Shown: one piece after another, positions 54,901 to 63,859 of the stretch
How positions within the stretch are numbered: the first letter of the stretch is position 1
Layout of the letters: every line of letters starts with the position of its first letter
From: Larkinella sp. C7
GTDB lineage: Bacteria > Bacteroidota > Bacteroidia > Cytophagales > Spirosomataceae
Assembly (NCBI RefSeq): GCF_006149005.1
Contig: NZ_VBSL01000010.1
Location: 145,042 to 209,041, forward strand
Length of the DNA stretch: 64,000 nucleotides
Direction of reading: 5' to 3'
Translations under genes and position numbers: made by a program
The notes under the pieces: generated by a model
What the model saw: only the letters and a program-made list of their open reading frames with translations
Told to the model about the DNA's origin: nothing
Databases searched by the model: none

Positions 54901-57152
54901 TCTCCGCCACAAAGTGCCTTCACGGGCAACGGGCTGTTCCAGCCGGCATCGAGCAGCATCCGGTAGGTTGAGGGGGTGGCCTGCACAATGCTAACCCGCT
55001 CGGAACGAACCACATCCAGCAGCAACCGGCCATCGCGGGCAACGGCCAGATCCACCAGCAGCACGGTGGCTCCTACCAGCAGGGGCAGGAACAGTTCCAG
55101 TCCGGCAATGTCGAATGAGATGGTCGTAACCGCCAGCAATACGTCGTCTTCGCCGATGCCGGGGGCCGTCATCATGCCCCACATGAAATTGACCAGATTC
55201 CGGTGTTCGATCAGAACGCCCTTCGGTTTTCCCGTCGAACCGGAGGTGTAGAGCACATACGCCAGATCAGGCCCCGCAGCCCGGCCCACTGGTTCTTCCT
55301 TCGAGAGTGTTTTGGAATCCGCCAGGGCTTTTTCAATCACGAGTTCGGGCGACTGGCTTTTCAGCCGACCCTGCTGGCTGGCCGACGTCAGGAGAAGTTT
55401 GGCCGATGAGTCGGTCAGCATGAACGAAAGCCGTTCGTGCGGATAGGCCGTATCGAGTGGTAAATAAGCGGCTCCGGCTTTCAGCACGGCCAGCAACGCG
55501 ATCACCATTTCCGGCGAACGGTCGACGGCTACGCCGACAATATCCCCGGTCTGAATCCCGGTCTGAATCAGGTAGTGCGCCAACTGATTGACGGTTTCAT
55601 TTAAAGTCCGGTAGCTGATTTCCTGCTGGTTAAACCGGATGGCGGTTTTAGTCGGGTACCGGGCTGCGGTTTGGGCAATGAGATCGTGCAGGGGCGTGTG
55701 TTTCGGATAATCGGCCTCCGTATCATTCCACTGATCCAGTTGTTCGCTCAGCCTGTTTTCCGAAGCAAATGGAATATCCCCGATCACGACGGACGGGTTC
55801 GCGACGACCGTTTTCAGGAGATTGGTGAAATCATCCATCATTCGGCCCACTGTTTCCGCGCTAAAAAGCTGCGTGTTGTAGGCGCATTCCAGCGTCAGGG
55901 CCTTCTCGGAACCGGTGGCATTGAAGAACAGCTCGAAGTTTTCGTAGGCTTTGGGATGGTTGATCAATTTGTGCGTCAGGCCCTGAAAATGAACGCCGTC
56001 ATTCATTCCCATGTCGATGTTAAAAACGATGGGCACCAGCGGAATCCGCGACGCATCGCGCGGAATGTTCAGTTTTCTGACCAGATCACTGAAGGTCAGC
56101 CGCTGGTGTTCGTAGGCGTCAAAAACCGACCGGCGGCACGTTTTCAAAAAGTCGGTAAAGGTGCTCTGCGGTTCCAGATGGCTGCGCAGCGGCAGGAGGT
56201 TGACACAATTGCCCACCAACCGGTTGTTTCCCGTCACCGATTGCCCGGCAGCCGGTAGGCCCACGACAATGTCCTCCTGGCCGGATAGCCGGTGCAGCAG
56301 CACTTCAAAAGCCGCCAGCAGGGTCGTTACGAAGCTGCACCCGGCTTTCAATCCCATTTTTTTGATGGCCAGCACCAGTTCACTGTCCATCGGGTAGTCC
56401 AGTCGACCGCTTTCAAACGTGCGGGTTACGGGGCGCGGAAAATCGGTGGGAAGGTCGAAAACCGGTACGTTTTCTTTGTAGGTATTGATCCAGAAATTCT
56501 CAATGCGCTGGTATTCTGCGCTCTGCGAAAAGTCGGCTTGTTCGATGGCGTATTGCGCAAACGAAGGCGCGTCCGGCAACGTCACGGGCATTCCCAGCGC
56601 ATAAGCCGAGTAAAGGGCGCTCAAGTCCAGCAGCATCGCTCCCATCGACCAGCCATCCCGCGCACTGTGGTGGGCGGTCAAAACCAGGCGGTGTTCGTCA
56701 TCGGCCAGTTTGAATAACGCCGTTTTAAACAGCGGACCATTGAGCAGATCGAAGACGTGTAAGGTCTCTTTCTGAATGTAATTGTCTACCAGGGTCTGTT
56801 TTTTTTCGTCCGTCTTCGTCGAAATATCCAGATAGGGTACTGGAATTGCCAGTTCTTTGTAGATGCACAGATATTCCCCATCCCCGCTAAAAACCATTCG
56901 CAGTGCTTCGTGCCGATCAACCAGCGTCTGGATCGCCCGCTCCATGGCAACCCGGTCGAAAACGCCTTTAAAGACGACCGAAGTCAGCATGTTGTAAGCA
57001 CGGGTGGCGTTGTCACCACCCAGCAGACAAGCCGTCCAGATTTCTTTTTGCGGTTCCGTACTGGGCGCTACGCGCGCAATTTCCGGTCCGGCAAACGGAT
57101 TAAAGTCAACGGTTGTTGTCACGGTTGGGGTCGGTATATTTTCCGTCATCAC
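51903..57152 (-). CDS. NRPS termination module: C-A(N-methyltransferase)-PCP-TE
   Basis: The 1749-residue protein has a condensation domain (about 25-450, active-site AHHSARDGWS) and an adenylation domain from about 485 (YTSGSTGKPKG near 640). A methyltransferase is inserted between A8 and A9 (about 930-1340, SAM motif IMEVGCGAGQLLFE). A10 is TPNGKIDRKAL near 1375, the carrier site is NFFELGGHSLIAVQ near 1430 and the thioesterase is about 1490-1747 with GYSFGG. The specificity residues, read by eye at the GrsA positions 235 to 331, are D-I-L-Q-L-G-V-V-W, close to known glycine codes. With the N-methyltransferase the module should add N-methyl-glycine (sarcosine) and release the chain. It starts 20 bases after the upstream synthase stop. 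Confidence 0.92.
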   Translation of the reverse strand: MMTENIPTPTVTTTVDFNPFAGPEIARVAPSTEPQKEIWTACLLGGDNATRAYNMLTSVVFKGVFDRVAMERAIQTLVDRHEALRMVFSGDGEYLCIYKELAIPVPYLDISTKTDEKKQTLVDNYIQKETLHVFDLLNGPLFKTALFKLADDEHRLVLTAHHSARDGWSMGAMLLDLSALYSAYALGMPVTLPDAPSFAQYAIEQADFSQSAEYQRIENFWINTYKENVPVFDLPTDFPRPVTRTFESGRLDYPMDSELVLAIKKMGLKAGCSFVTTLLAAFEVLLHRLSGQEDIVVGLPAAGQSVTGNNRLVGNCVNLLPLRSHLEPQSTFTDFLKTCRRSVFDAYEHQRLTFSDLVRKLNIPRDASRIPLVPIVFNIDMGMNDGVHFQGLTHKLINHPKAYENFELFFNATGSEKALTLECAYNTQLFSAETVGRMMDDFTNLLKTVVANPSVVIGDIPFASENRLSEQLDQWNDTEADYPKHTPLHDLIAQTAARYPTKTAIRFNQQEISYRTLNETVNQLAHYLIQTGIQTGDIVGVAVDRSPEMVIALLAVLKAGAAYLPLDTAYPHERLSFMLTDSSAKLLLTSASQQGRLKSQSPELVIEKALADSKTLSKEEPVGRAAGPDLAYVLYTSGSTGKPKGVLIEHRNLVNFMWGMMTAPGIGEDDVLLAVTTISFDIAGLELFLPLLVGATVLLVDLAVARDGRLLLDVVRSERVSIVQATPSTYRMLLDAGWNSPLPVKALCGGEALSNDLADKLTTLCSELWNVYGPTETTVWATVKQIVKGETITIGRPIGNMKAYILDEFLKPVAIGTVGEIFIGGDSVGRGYMNRPELTTERFLKNPFDKSTDGTMYRTGDLGKFLENGEIQCLGRIDHQVKIRGHRIELGEIENVIGTIAEVKQTAVIAHETRSGDQVLVAYVVPESVPTNDKAPSWQERWDMIYNVGVEHEKEQNSSEQVLELAIAEQLSGKKDVKEEIDDWVQQSIRRIRALEPKRIMEVGCGAGQLLFELAPASTLYIGTDYSATAIENLREKLALDPGKWRNVKTAVGNADDFSAVPDASLDLVLIHSVAQYFPDTNYLQRVIEEAVKKVAPGGCIFIGDMQGKGTLRMHHTFDQFPRSSAENTVADFKKIIDRRLFIEDELMADPAYFYVLPQFIPAISAVDIQLREGKFLNETTKHHYDIWLYVGNPPEVAEADAVIDWNPDYALENLEKSLSTHSGAVVQLRHVFNSRTAEDYTLIQDIDALSDDTLLVEAKQKLSPVPVSVDPATLWAVGKKHRFTTHVRWAGDGSDNRLDVVFIPNDQPNRIPARPASIPVENVSLTDVSRNPFKHNLVVPQEQLQGWKEQIRQHLPDYMVPNNFVVLARMPLTPNGKIDRKALPDPMLDEVENRSNFMAPRTDVEKLVADIWMECLRLEKISVLDNFFELGGHSLIAVQVMTRLEKKTSKRLPLSLLFEYPTVEKLASTLHMNGRSVSWDSLVPIKPQGTKTPLYIVHGAGLHVLLFNTLAINMHPDQPVYGLQAKGINSDDEPLDSIEAIAAYYIDAIMAKNPDGPYALAGYSFGGIIAYEMSRQLKERGKEVKLLAMFDSYADQSNFYDPWLKRVWTDSTTLLKERLYIFTLLRKYPHETIREKAESLKRKVNQWYRRIRYNEDYLKVFHGNYYKVNETNRIAARNYRLAPQDVTITLFRANKQIAYKKDFEFLGWKPFALKGIKIHEVPGDHMNLFTPPNDKEFARILQNVLDQC

Positions 57153-57172
57153 ACAAGCGGGTTTAGCGTACC

Positions 57173-60100
57173 TTATAATTTAATCTGTAAAAACGTACCC
57201 GGTTTGTCGGGATTGGCGATAAACCAGGCGGGGTTCCCGTCCGCATCGCGACCCAAACGGGCTTCCGGAACGGGCGGTTCGTGGTAGCGGCCGGACGCGA
57301 TCACTTTGTTTTCTTTCGGTGGGCGGACCGGCGCAATGGATTTGAAAATATCCGCGTCGATCATTTCCTGAATGCATTCCCGGAACGCGGCCAGCACCTG
57401 ATCAATTTCGGCATCGGTATGCGCTTCGGTAATGAAACACGGAAAACCGTCCCAGATGTGAATGCCTTTTTCGCGCATCAACACGAACAGCAGCTCGCTA
57501 TACGGTATTTCTTCTTTGGGCTTGATTTTCCAGAGCGAGCCAAACTGGGCCACATACAACGGAATCTGATGGCGATCAAATTCGGCATTTAACTCCCGTG
57601 CAATGCGCTCGGCCTTGTGGGTCAATCCCTTTTGCAAACCCGGCCCAACCTCCCGCAGGTGCAGCAACGAAGCCTTCGCCGTAGCCAGGGCGAGGGGATG
57701 CCGGACAAACGTACCGGCAAAATAGGTCACGCCTTTTTCGGGAAACGACGCGTCGCCGTATTGCCAGAAACCGCCATCGAGCACGTCCATATACTCCTTG
57801 TGGCCCGCAATGATCCCGATCGGAATGCCGCCACCCACTACTTTCCCGTAGGAAGCCAGATCGGCTTTGATGCCGAACATCGCCTGTGTTCCACCGGGAT
57901 GCATCCGAAAACCGGTAATGACTTCATCGAAAATGAGCGCCGTTCCCGACGACGCGGTGATGCTCCGCACTTCTTTCAGAAAGTCGATCGGCACGAATTC
58001 CGGCCGACGGCTTTGCACCGGCTCCACCAGCACGGCCGCCAGTTCGTGCGCCCGTTCCCGGATAATTCTCAGACTTTCGTCCGTGCCGTAGTCCAGTATC
58101 AGCATGTTCTGAACCGACTCGGGCATGATGCCCGGTGCAGCCGGAAACGATTTCAGTTTTTTGGTCCCCCGCACAATCACTTCGTCGACGATGCCGTGGT
58201 AGGAACCCGTGAAGGCCACCACCAGCGAGCGTCCTGTAACGGTCCGCGCAATCCGCATCGCACCCAGCACGGCTTCCGAACCCGTGCTGCACAGAGCCGC
58301 CCGGTCGAAACCGGTGAAGTCACAAATCAGCCGGCAAACCTCGCCCGCCAGTTCGTGCTGCGGGCCGATTTCAAAGCCCTTTTCGATCTGCTCGTGCAAC
58401 GCCTTCTTCACAAAATCAGGCTGGTAACCAAACATATTGGAGCCAAACCCATTGAGCATATCGATGTACTCATTGCCATCGACATCCCACAACCGGCTGC
58501 CTTTGGACTGGTTGATCACGATGGAATAGACCAGTTCTTTCGTCAGCGGTTTGAATCCGGAAACCACCCTCGGATCGGCCATGTAGGCCCGGTGCGCCTG
58601 GTTGTAGTTTTTACTCCCGCCGGTTTTCTGGTTATACCGACGAATCAGTTGTTGCAGGAAATGCTTTTGTTTCGGGCTTAATTCTGTGCTCTGACGCTCG
58701 ATGCGGGCACTGGCTCCAAACGGTTTTTTAATCTCAATTTCCTCTTCCGGCGTCAAATCCGGTGTTTTGGCCGGAACCATCGGTTCAGTTAATGCTTTTC
58801 CGTTCGGATTGGGCAGGGCGGTCGGCGACGGTTGCGACGCGGGTGGATTTCCCTGCATCATGGCAATCTGTTTGGCCAGAATCTGCACCTGCTGGGCCAT
58901 TAAACCCAGAACCGTATCATTCGTGCCGACGGCAACGGCTGCCGGAATGTGATGGGCCGGTGACGGAGCCGATGCCTGTGGAATGGGCTGCGAAACCGGT
59001 TTCGGCGCGTAGTGTTCTGCCGGTAAGGCCTGGTCCAGATACGCAACCAGACTGTCGATTGTGGCGTATTCTTCATTCAGTTGCCGGAACGTGATGGGCA
59101 GACCAAATTCTCTCTTTAAGGTGATGGATACCTGGGTGAGCAGCAACGAATCGAGTCCCATTTCCAGAAAACTCATGTCGGGCAGCACGCCTTCCATTTC
59201 AAGGCCGGAAGCTTCTCCCAGCATTTCTTTGACCTTATTGATCAATACGTCTTTTCTCATCACGATAGGGGGGGATATTGTAGTATCGGTAACCGGGCCA
59301 GCCATCGGTATAACCGCAAAAGCCGACGCGTCCGGGGGATCGACAACTGGCAGCGGGGGAACGATGGGATCAACCCAATAGCGTTTTTTATCAAAAGCGT
59401 AAGTCGGCAGACTGACTTTCACGCGGTTTTGGTTCAAATAGAAGGCCTTCCAATCGGGTTCCAGGCCACTGATCCAGAGTTGCCCCAGGGCTTTCAGCAG
59501 GGATTCATACTCCGACTGCACGCCTTTTTTATCCAGACTGGTGATGATGGGAACCGGTCGGGAACCGGCCTGCTGGCGGGCAAACGTCGTCGTGGCATTG
59601 CCGGGTCCGACCTCGATCAGCAGCGGTTGATTGAAAGCCAGGCTACACTCCAGGGCCTCCGAAAAGCGCACGGTCAAACGCAAATGTTTCGCCCAGTATG
59701 CCGGGTCAGTTGCCTGTGCATCCGTCAATAGCCTGCCGCTCACCGTGGATATGATGCGCTTTTGGGGCGGGTTCAGCACCACCTCATCAACAATTTTCCG
59801 GAACGAAGCCACCACGGGTTCCATCATCACCGAATGAAAGGCGTGGCTCGTCTGCAACACCCGGTTCGGAATTCCTTTTCCGTCCAGAACGCTGGCAAAA
59901 GCCGCGATGTCTTCGTCGTGACCGGCCACCACGCACAGTTTTTGGCTGTTGATGGCGGCAATCGACAACGGCTCCGGCATGAGGGTTCCGATCTGATCGG
60001 CTTCCATCCGAACCGATAACATGCTTCCCCGGGGCAGTTCGCTCACCAGCCGACCCCGCACCGCAACCAGTTTCAGCGCATCGGCCAGCGAAAAAACACC

Positions 60101-63100
60101 CGCCAGGTGGGCCGCCACAAACTCGCCAATGCTGTGTCCACACAGCAGCGACGGTTCAATGCCCCAGCTCATCCACAGTTTGGCCAACGCATATTCGGTT
60201 ACAAACAAAGCGGGCTGGGTAAACCGCGTATTTTTTAGTTTCTCTTCGGCTTTGGCATTCCCCTCGTTCGGATACAAAACCGTCCGGATGTCAGTTTCCA
60301 GGTACGCACCCAACGCTTCGGCACATGCGTCGACGGCCTGCCGGTATACGGCTTCGTTTTCGTAAAGCTCGCGTCCCATGTTCAGGTATTGCGAACCCTG
60401 ACCCGGAAACAGGAAAACCACCTCACCCGGTATTTCTCTGATCGATTTTACTTCGTGCGAAGCCCCCGAACTGGCCAGCAGTTTTTCGGCCAGCTCGTCG
60501 GTGGTGGACGCCACCGCAAACCGTCGGTGCTGGAAAGCCGCCCGGCTGGTTTGCAGCGTGAAGGCCACATCCGCCAGCTTCAGGTGACGGTTTTGCTGCA
60601 GATGATTCGCCAGAAGCGGGCCGTACAAGTCCCGGCTCGCGATTGATTTGGCCGACCAGGTAATCAACTGCACTGGTTTTTTCGTGGCCGGTTCGGCTGC
60701 GGTTTCAACCGGTATTTCCGTGGGATATTCTTCCAGAACCACGTGAACGTTCGTGCCGCCGACACCGAATGAGCTGACACCAGCCCGGCGGGGATCGGAC
60801 GTTTGCGCCCATTCTGTCAAGGCCGTATTCACGAAAAACGGACTGTTGCCGAAATCGATTGCCGGGTTGGGGGCACTATAGTGAATGGACGACGGAATCT
60901 GTTTGTGACGCAGGGCCAATACGGTTTTGATAAAGCCAGCCACCCCGGCGGCCGTGGTTAAATGGCCCATGTTGCTTTTGATGGACCCGATGGCGCAGAA
61001 CTGGGTGGCGGTTTGCGCGCCAAAAGCCATTTTCAACCCCTCGATTTCGATGGGATCACCAATCGGCGTGGCGGTTCCGTGGGCTTCCACATACCCGATG
61101 GTCGACGGATCGACGCGGGCATCCTGGAGCGCCATGGCAATGGCTCCCGCCTGTCCTTCGGCATTCGGAGCGGTGAAGCTGCCTTTGCCACCGCCGTCGT
61201 TGTTGATGCCAACGCCTTTGATCACCGCCAGAATGGTGTCGCCATCCCGCCGGGCGTCTTCCAGCCCTTTCAGCAACACGATGCCCGCGCCATCGCTGAA
61301 AACCGTACCCCGCGCGTCGGCACTGAACGGGCGACAATGGCCGTCGTTGCTCAACATGGCCCCTTCCTGATACAGATACCCGCTGTTGATCGGCTGGGCA
61401 ATGGCCGCACCACCCGCCAGCGCCATATCGCACTGCCCGTTCCGGATGCTGTCGACAGCCTGGGCAATGGCCAGCAGCGAGGTCGAACAAGCCGATTGCA
61501 CTGTCACCGCCGGGCCGCGCAGGTTCAGTGCATACGCCGTGCGGGTGGCAATGTAATCTTTATCGTTGGCCGTCATCACCTGAAAACTGCCAACCCGTTC
61601 CACCAGCTCCGTATGCGGCAGCACGTTGGTGTAGTAATAGGTGTTGTTGCGGCACCCCCCAAAAACGCCGATCGAGCCGTCGTACTGTTGGGGAACATAG
61701 CCCGCGCTTTCCAGCGCTTCCCAGGCGATTTCCAGGAAGATGCGGTGTTGCGGGTCCATCAATTCCGCCAGGCGGGGGTTGATGCCGAAGAAGGTCGGAT
61801 CGAATTCTTCGGGTTTGTTGATAACGCCCCGGGCTTTTACATAGTCCGCGTCGTTCCGTAATCCGGGGGGAATGGACGAATCCAGTTCCGCTTCGGTGAA
61901 GAAGTGAGTCGTTTCTTTTCCTTCTTTTAGAAGCGTCCAGAGAGCTTCGATGGAATCGGCACCGGGGAACCGCCCCGCCATGCCGATCACGGCGACATCC
62001 TGCGTTGCCGCCTTTTCTTTGCGCTTCGGGATCTTGCGTTGGCCGTCATTTTCCGTTCCCAGAAAAGTCGCAAGGCCCCTGATGGTCGGTTGCTGATAGA
62101 GTTTTGTAATCGGAACGCTGTAGCCAAATCGTCTTTTTAAACCTGCGACGGCCGAAATCGCCAGCAACGAATTACCGCCCAGTTCGAAGAAATTATCATC
62201 CCTGCCCACCTTGTCCAGTTGCAGGAGTTCGGCCCATACGGTTTCGATCTGACGCTCCATTGGGGAAACCGGAGCCGTATAGACGTCGGATAAGGACGCG
62301 CGGTCGAGTCGTGGTGTTCCCAACGCTTTTTTATCCACTTTGCCATTGGCGGTCAACGGCAGGGCGGCCATTTGAATGAACAGGGACGGCAGCATATATT
62401 CGGGAAGTTTGCCGGCCAGATACTGCCGGATGGCTCCATTCGTAAGTTCGCTGTTGACCACCACATAAGCGACCAATCGCCGGTCGGTCGTCCGGTCGTC
62501 CTGCACAAGGACAACGCACTGGTCAATTGCCTCATGCGCTCCGAGGACGGTTTCGATTTCACTCAACTCGATGCGGTGCCCCCTGATTTTAACCTGATCG
62601 TCGATGCGACCCACAAATTCAATGGTTCCATCGGCCCGGTATTTGCCCGTGTCGCCGGTTTTGTAGACCCGTTCCCCCGGTTTTGTGCCAAAAGGATTGG
62701 CAATAAATTTCTCCGCTGTCAGCGTACGGTGATTGAGATACCCCCGCGCCACGCCCGCACCACCGATGTAGATTTCGCCCGGAATACCGGCGGGAACCCG
62801 GTTTCCATCGGCTCCAACGATGTAGACTTCCGTGTTGGCGATCGGTTTTCCGATGGGCACGACTTCCAGTTCGGCCTCCGCCGGATACGGGTATTGAATC
62901 GAGCTAATCGTTGCTTCAGTCGGTCCGTATTTGTTGTAGAACCGGACCTGCGAACCCCAGGCTTTGGCCAGATCGGGCGGACAAATCTCTCCGGCGGCAA
63001 CGACTCTTTTTAAACTGCCGTAGGGTGCAGCGGGAATGTATCGCAATAAACTCGGCGTTGAATGCAGGTGCGTGATGCGTTGTTCCTGCATCACACGCAC

Positions 63101-63832
63101 CACTTCATCGGGATTGAACAGCGATTCTTTCCGGATCAGCACCAGTTTCGCGCCGTTGCAGAGCGCCAGAAAAATCTGTTCGACCGACGGATCGAAGGCA
63201 TAGTTGCTGGTTTGCAGAATGGCGTCATCATCCTGAATGCCAAACTCCTGCGATTGGCTTTGGATGAAGTTGCTCAGGTTCCGGTGTTCGATTAAAACCC
63301 CTTTTGGCCGCCCCGTCGAGCCGGAGGTATAGATTACATAAGCCAGATGATCGGACGACAAGGCGGTTTCTACGGGTTCCGTGGCTTCATTCGCGATCGT
63401 TTCCCAATCGGTGGTCAGGCAGATCGATTCAACCTCCTGGTTGTGTTTGGGCAGCACCATACCGGAAGTTGAATCCGTCACAACCACTTGGGCCGCTACA
63501 TCGGACAACAGATACTGAATGCGTTCGGCCGGATATTCGGGGTCGATGGGAACGTAGGCCCCACCCGCTTTCAGAATCCCCATGATACCGATTACCATTT
63601 CCAGCGAACGGCTGACACAGATCGGCACCAGGGTTTCTTCTTTTACCCCTTTTTTTCGTAAAAAACCGGCTAACTGATTCGACTTTTCATCCAGTTCCCG
63701 GTAGCTGAGCTGACGGCTCTCAAACTGCACGGCAACCCGATCAGGAGACTTTCTTACCTGCACGGCAAACAAGGCGACGACGGTTTTATCCAAATCGAAA
63801 CTCATTCTTGAGAACTCATCCATGTGTATCAA
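57173..63832 (-). CDS. Hybrid NRPS-PKS: A-PCP-KS-AT-ACP-aminotransferase
   Basis: The 2219-residue protein starts with a loading A domain (YTSGSTGRPKG near 175) and a PCP (NFFELGGNSLLAIS near 550). Next come a ketosynthase (about 610-1040; QSACSTSL, EAHGTATPIGDP, NMGHLTTAAG), an acyltransferase (FPGQGSQYLNMG, GHSIGEF, and HAFH, the malonyl type) and an ACP (FLEMGLDSLLL near 1555). A class III PLP aminotransferase follows (about 1700-2150, lysine in SYGKVVGGGIP). No KR, DH or ER is present, so the beta-keto group should be converted directly to a beta-amine. The end, RLGRDADGNPAWFIANPDKP, is the linker that usually joins an aminotransferase to a C domain; here the C domain is in the next gene. 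The loading code reads D-P-E-H-V-A-K-I-S and matches no specificity I recognise. The first ATG is 63832; 63823 is possible. Confidence 0.92.
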   Translation of the reverse strand: MIHMDEFSRMSFDLDKTVVALFAVQVRKSPDRVAVQFESRQLSYRELDEKSNQLAGFLRKKGVKEETLVPICVSRSLEMVIGIMGILKAGGAYVPIDPEYPAERIQYLLSDVAAQVVVTDSTSGMVLPKHNQEVESICLTTDWETIANEATEPVETALSSDHLAYVIYTSGSTGRPKGVLIEHRNLSNFIQSQSQEFGIQDDDAILQTSNYAFDPSVEQIFLALCNGAKLVLIRKESLFNPDEVVRVMQEQRITHLHSTPSLLRYIPAAPYGSLKRVVAAGEICPPDLAKAWGSQVRFYNKYGPTEATISSIQYPYPAEAELEVVPIGKPIANTEVYIVGADGNRVPAGIPGEIYIGGAGVARGYLNHRTLTAEKFIANPFGTKPGERVYKTGDTGKYRADGTIEFVGRIDDQVKIRGHRIELSEIETVLGAHEAIDQCVVLVQDDRTTDRRLVAYVVVNSELTNGAIRQYLAGKLPEYMLPSLFIQMAALPLTANGKVDKKALGTPRLDRASLSDVYTAPVSPMERQIETVWAELLQLDKVGRDDNFFELGGNSLLAISAVAGLKRRFGYSVPITKLYQQPTIRGLATFLGTENDGQRKIPKRKEKAATQDVAVIGMAGRFPGADSIEALWTLLKEGKETTHFFTEAELDSSIPPGLRNDADYVKARGVINKPEEFDPTFFGINPRLAELMDPQHRIFLEIAWEALESAGYVPQQYDGSIGVFGGCRNNTYYYTNVLPHTELVERVGSFQVMTANDKDYIATRTAYALNLRGPAVTVQSACSTSLLAIAQAVDSIRNGQCDMALAGGAAIAQPINSGYLYQEGAMLSNDGHCRPFSADARGTVFSDGAGIVLLKGLEDARRDGDTILAVIKGVGINNDGGGKGSFTAPNAEGQAGAIAMALQDARVDPSTIGYVEAHGTATPIGDPIEIEGLKMAFGAQTATQFCAIGSIKSNMGHLTTAAGVAGFIKTVLALRHKQIPSSIHYSAPNPAIDFGNSPFFVNTALTEWAQTSDPRRAGVSSFGVGGTNVHVVLEEYPTEIPVETAAEPATKKPVQLITWSAKSIASRDLYGPLLANHLQQNRHLKLADVAFTLQTSRAAFQHRRFAVASTTDELAEKLLASSGASHEVKSIREIPGEVVFLFPGQGSQYLNMGRELYENEAVYRQAVDACAEALGAYLETDIRTVLYPNEGNAKAEEKLKNTRFTQPALFVTEYALAKLWMSWGIEPSLLCGHSIGEFVAAHLAGVFSLADALKLVAVRGRLVSELPRGSMLSVRMEADQIGTLMPEPLSIAAINSQKLCVVAGHDEDIAAFASVLDGKGIPNRVLQTSHAFHSVMMEPVVASFRKIVDEVVLNPPQKRIISTVSGRLLTDAQATDPAYWAKHLRLTVRFSEALECSLAFNQPLLIEVGPGNATTTFARQQAGSRPVPIITSLDKKGVQSEYESLLKALGQLWISGLEPDWKAFYLNQNRVKVSLPTYAFDKKRYWVDPIVPPLPVVDPPDASAFAVIPMAGPVTDTTISPPIVMRKDVLINKVKEMLGEASGLEMEGVLPDMSFLEMGLDSLLLTQVSITLKREFGLPITFRQLNEEYATIDSLVAYLDQALPAEHYAPKPVSQPIPQASAPSPAHHIPAAVAVGTNDTVLGLMAQQVQILAKQIAMMQGNPPASQPSPTALPNPNGKALTEPMVPAKTPDLTPEEEIEIKKPFGASARIERQSTELSPKQKHFLQQLIRRYNQKTGGSKNYNQAHRAYMADPRVVSGFKPLTKELVYSIVINQSKGSRLWDVDGNEYIDMLNGFGSNMFGYQPDFVKKALHEQIEKGFEIGPQHELAGEVCRLICDFTGFDRAALCSTGSEAVLGAMRIARTVTGRSLVVAFTGSYHGIVDEVIVRGTKKLKSFPAAPGIMPESVQNMLILDYGTDESLRIIRERAHELAAVLVEPVQSRRPEFVPIDFLKEVRSITASSGTALIFDEVITGFRMHPGGTQAMFGIKADLASYGKVVGGGIPIGIIAGHKEYMDVLDGGFWQYGDASFPEKGVTYFAGTFVRHPLALATAKASLLHLREVGPGLQKGLTHKAERIARELNAEFDRHQIPLYVAQFGSLWKIKPKEEIPYSELLFVLMREKGIHIWDGFPCFITEAHTDAEIDQVLAAFRECIQEMIDADIFKSIAPVRPPKENKVIASGRYHEPPVPEARLGRDADGNPAWFIANPDKPGTFLQIKL

Positions 63833-63859
63833 ACCGGTTGAAAGTGTATGCTCAGGCTG

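Noticed and set aside
53937-58681. Long plus-strand frames opposite the NRPS and PKS genes
   Set aside because: Shadow frames; the minus strand carries all catalytic motifs.
57173-63832. A hidden ketoreductase between AT and ACP
   Set aside because: The AT end and ACP are separated by only about 100 residues, mostly a Pro-rich linker, leaving no space for a KR.
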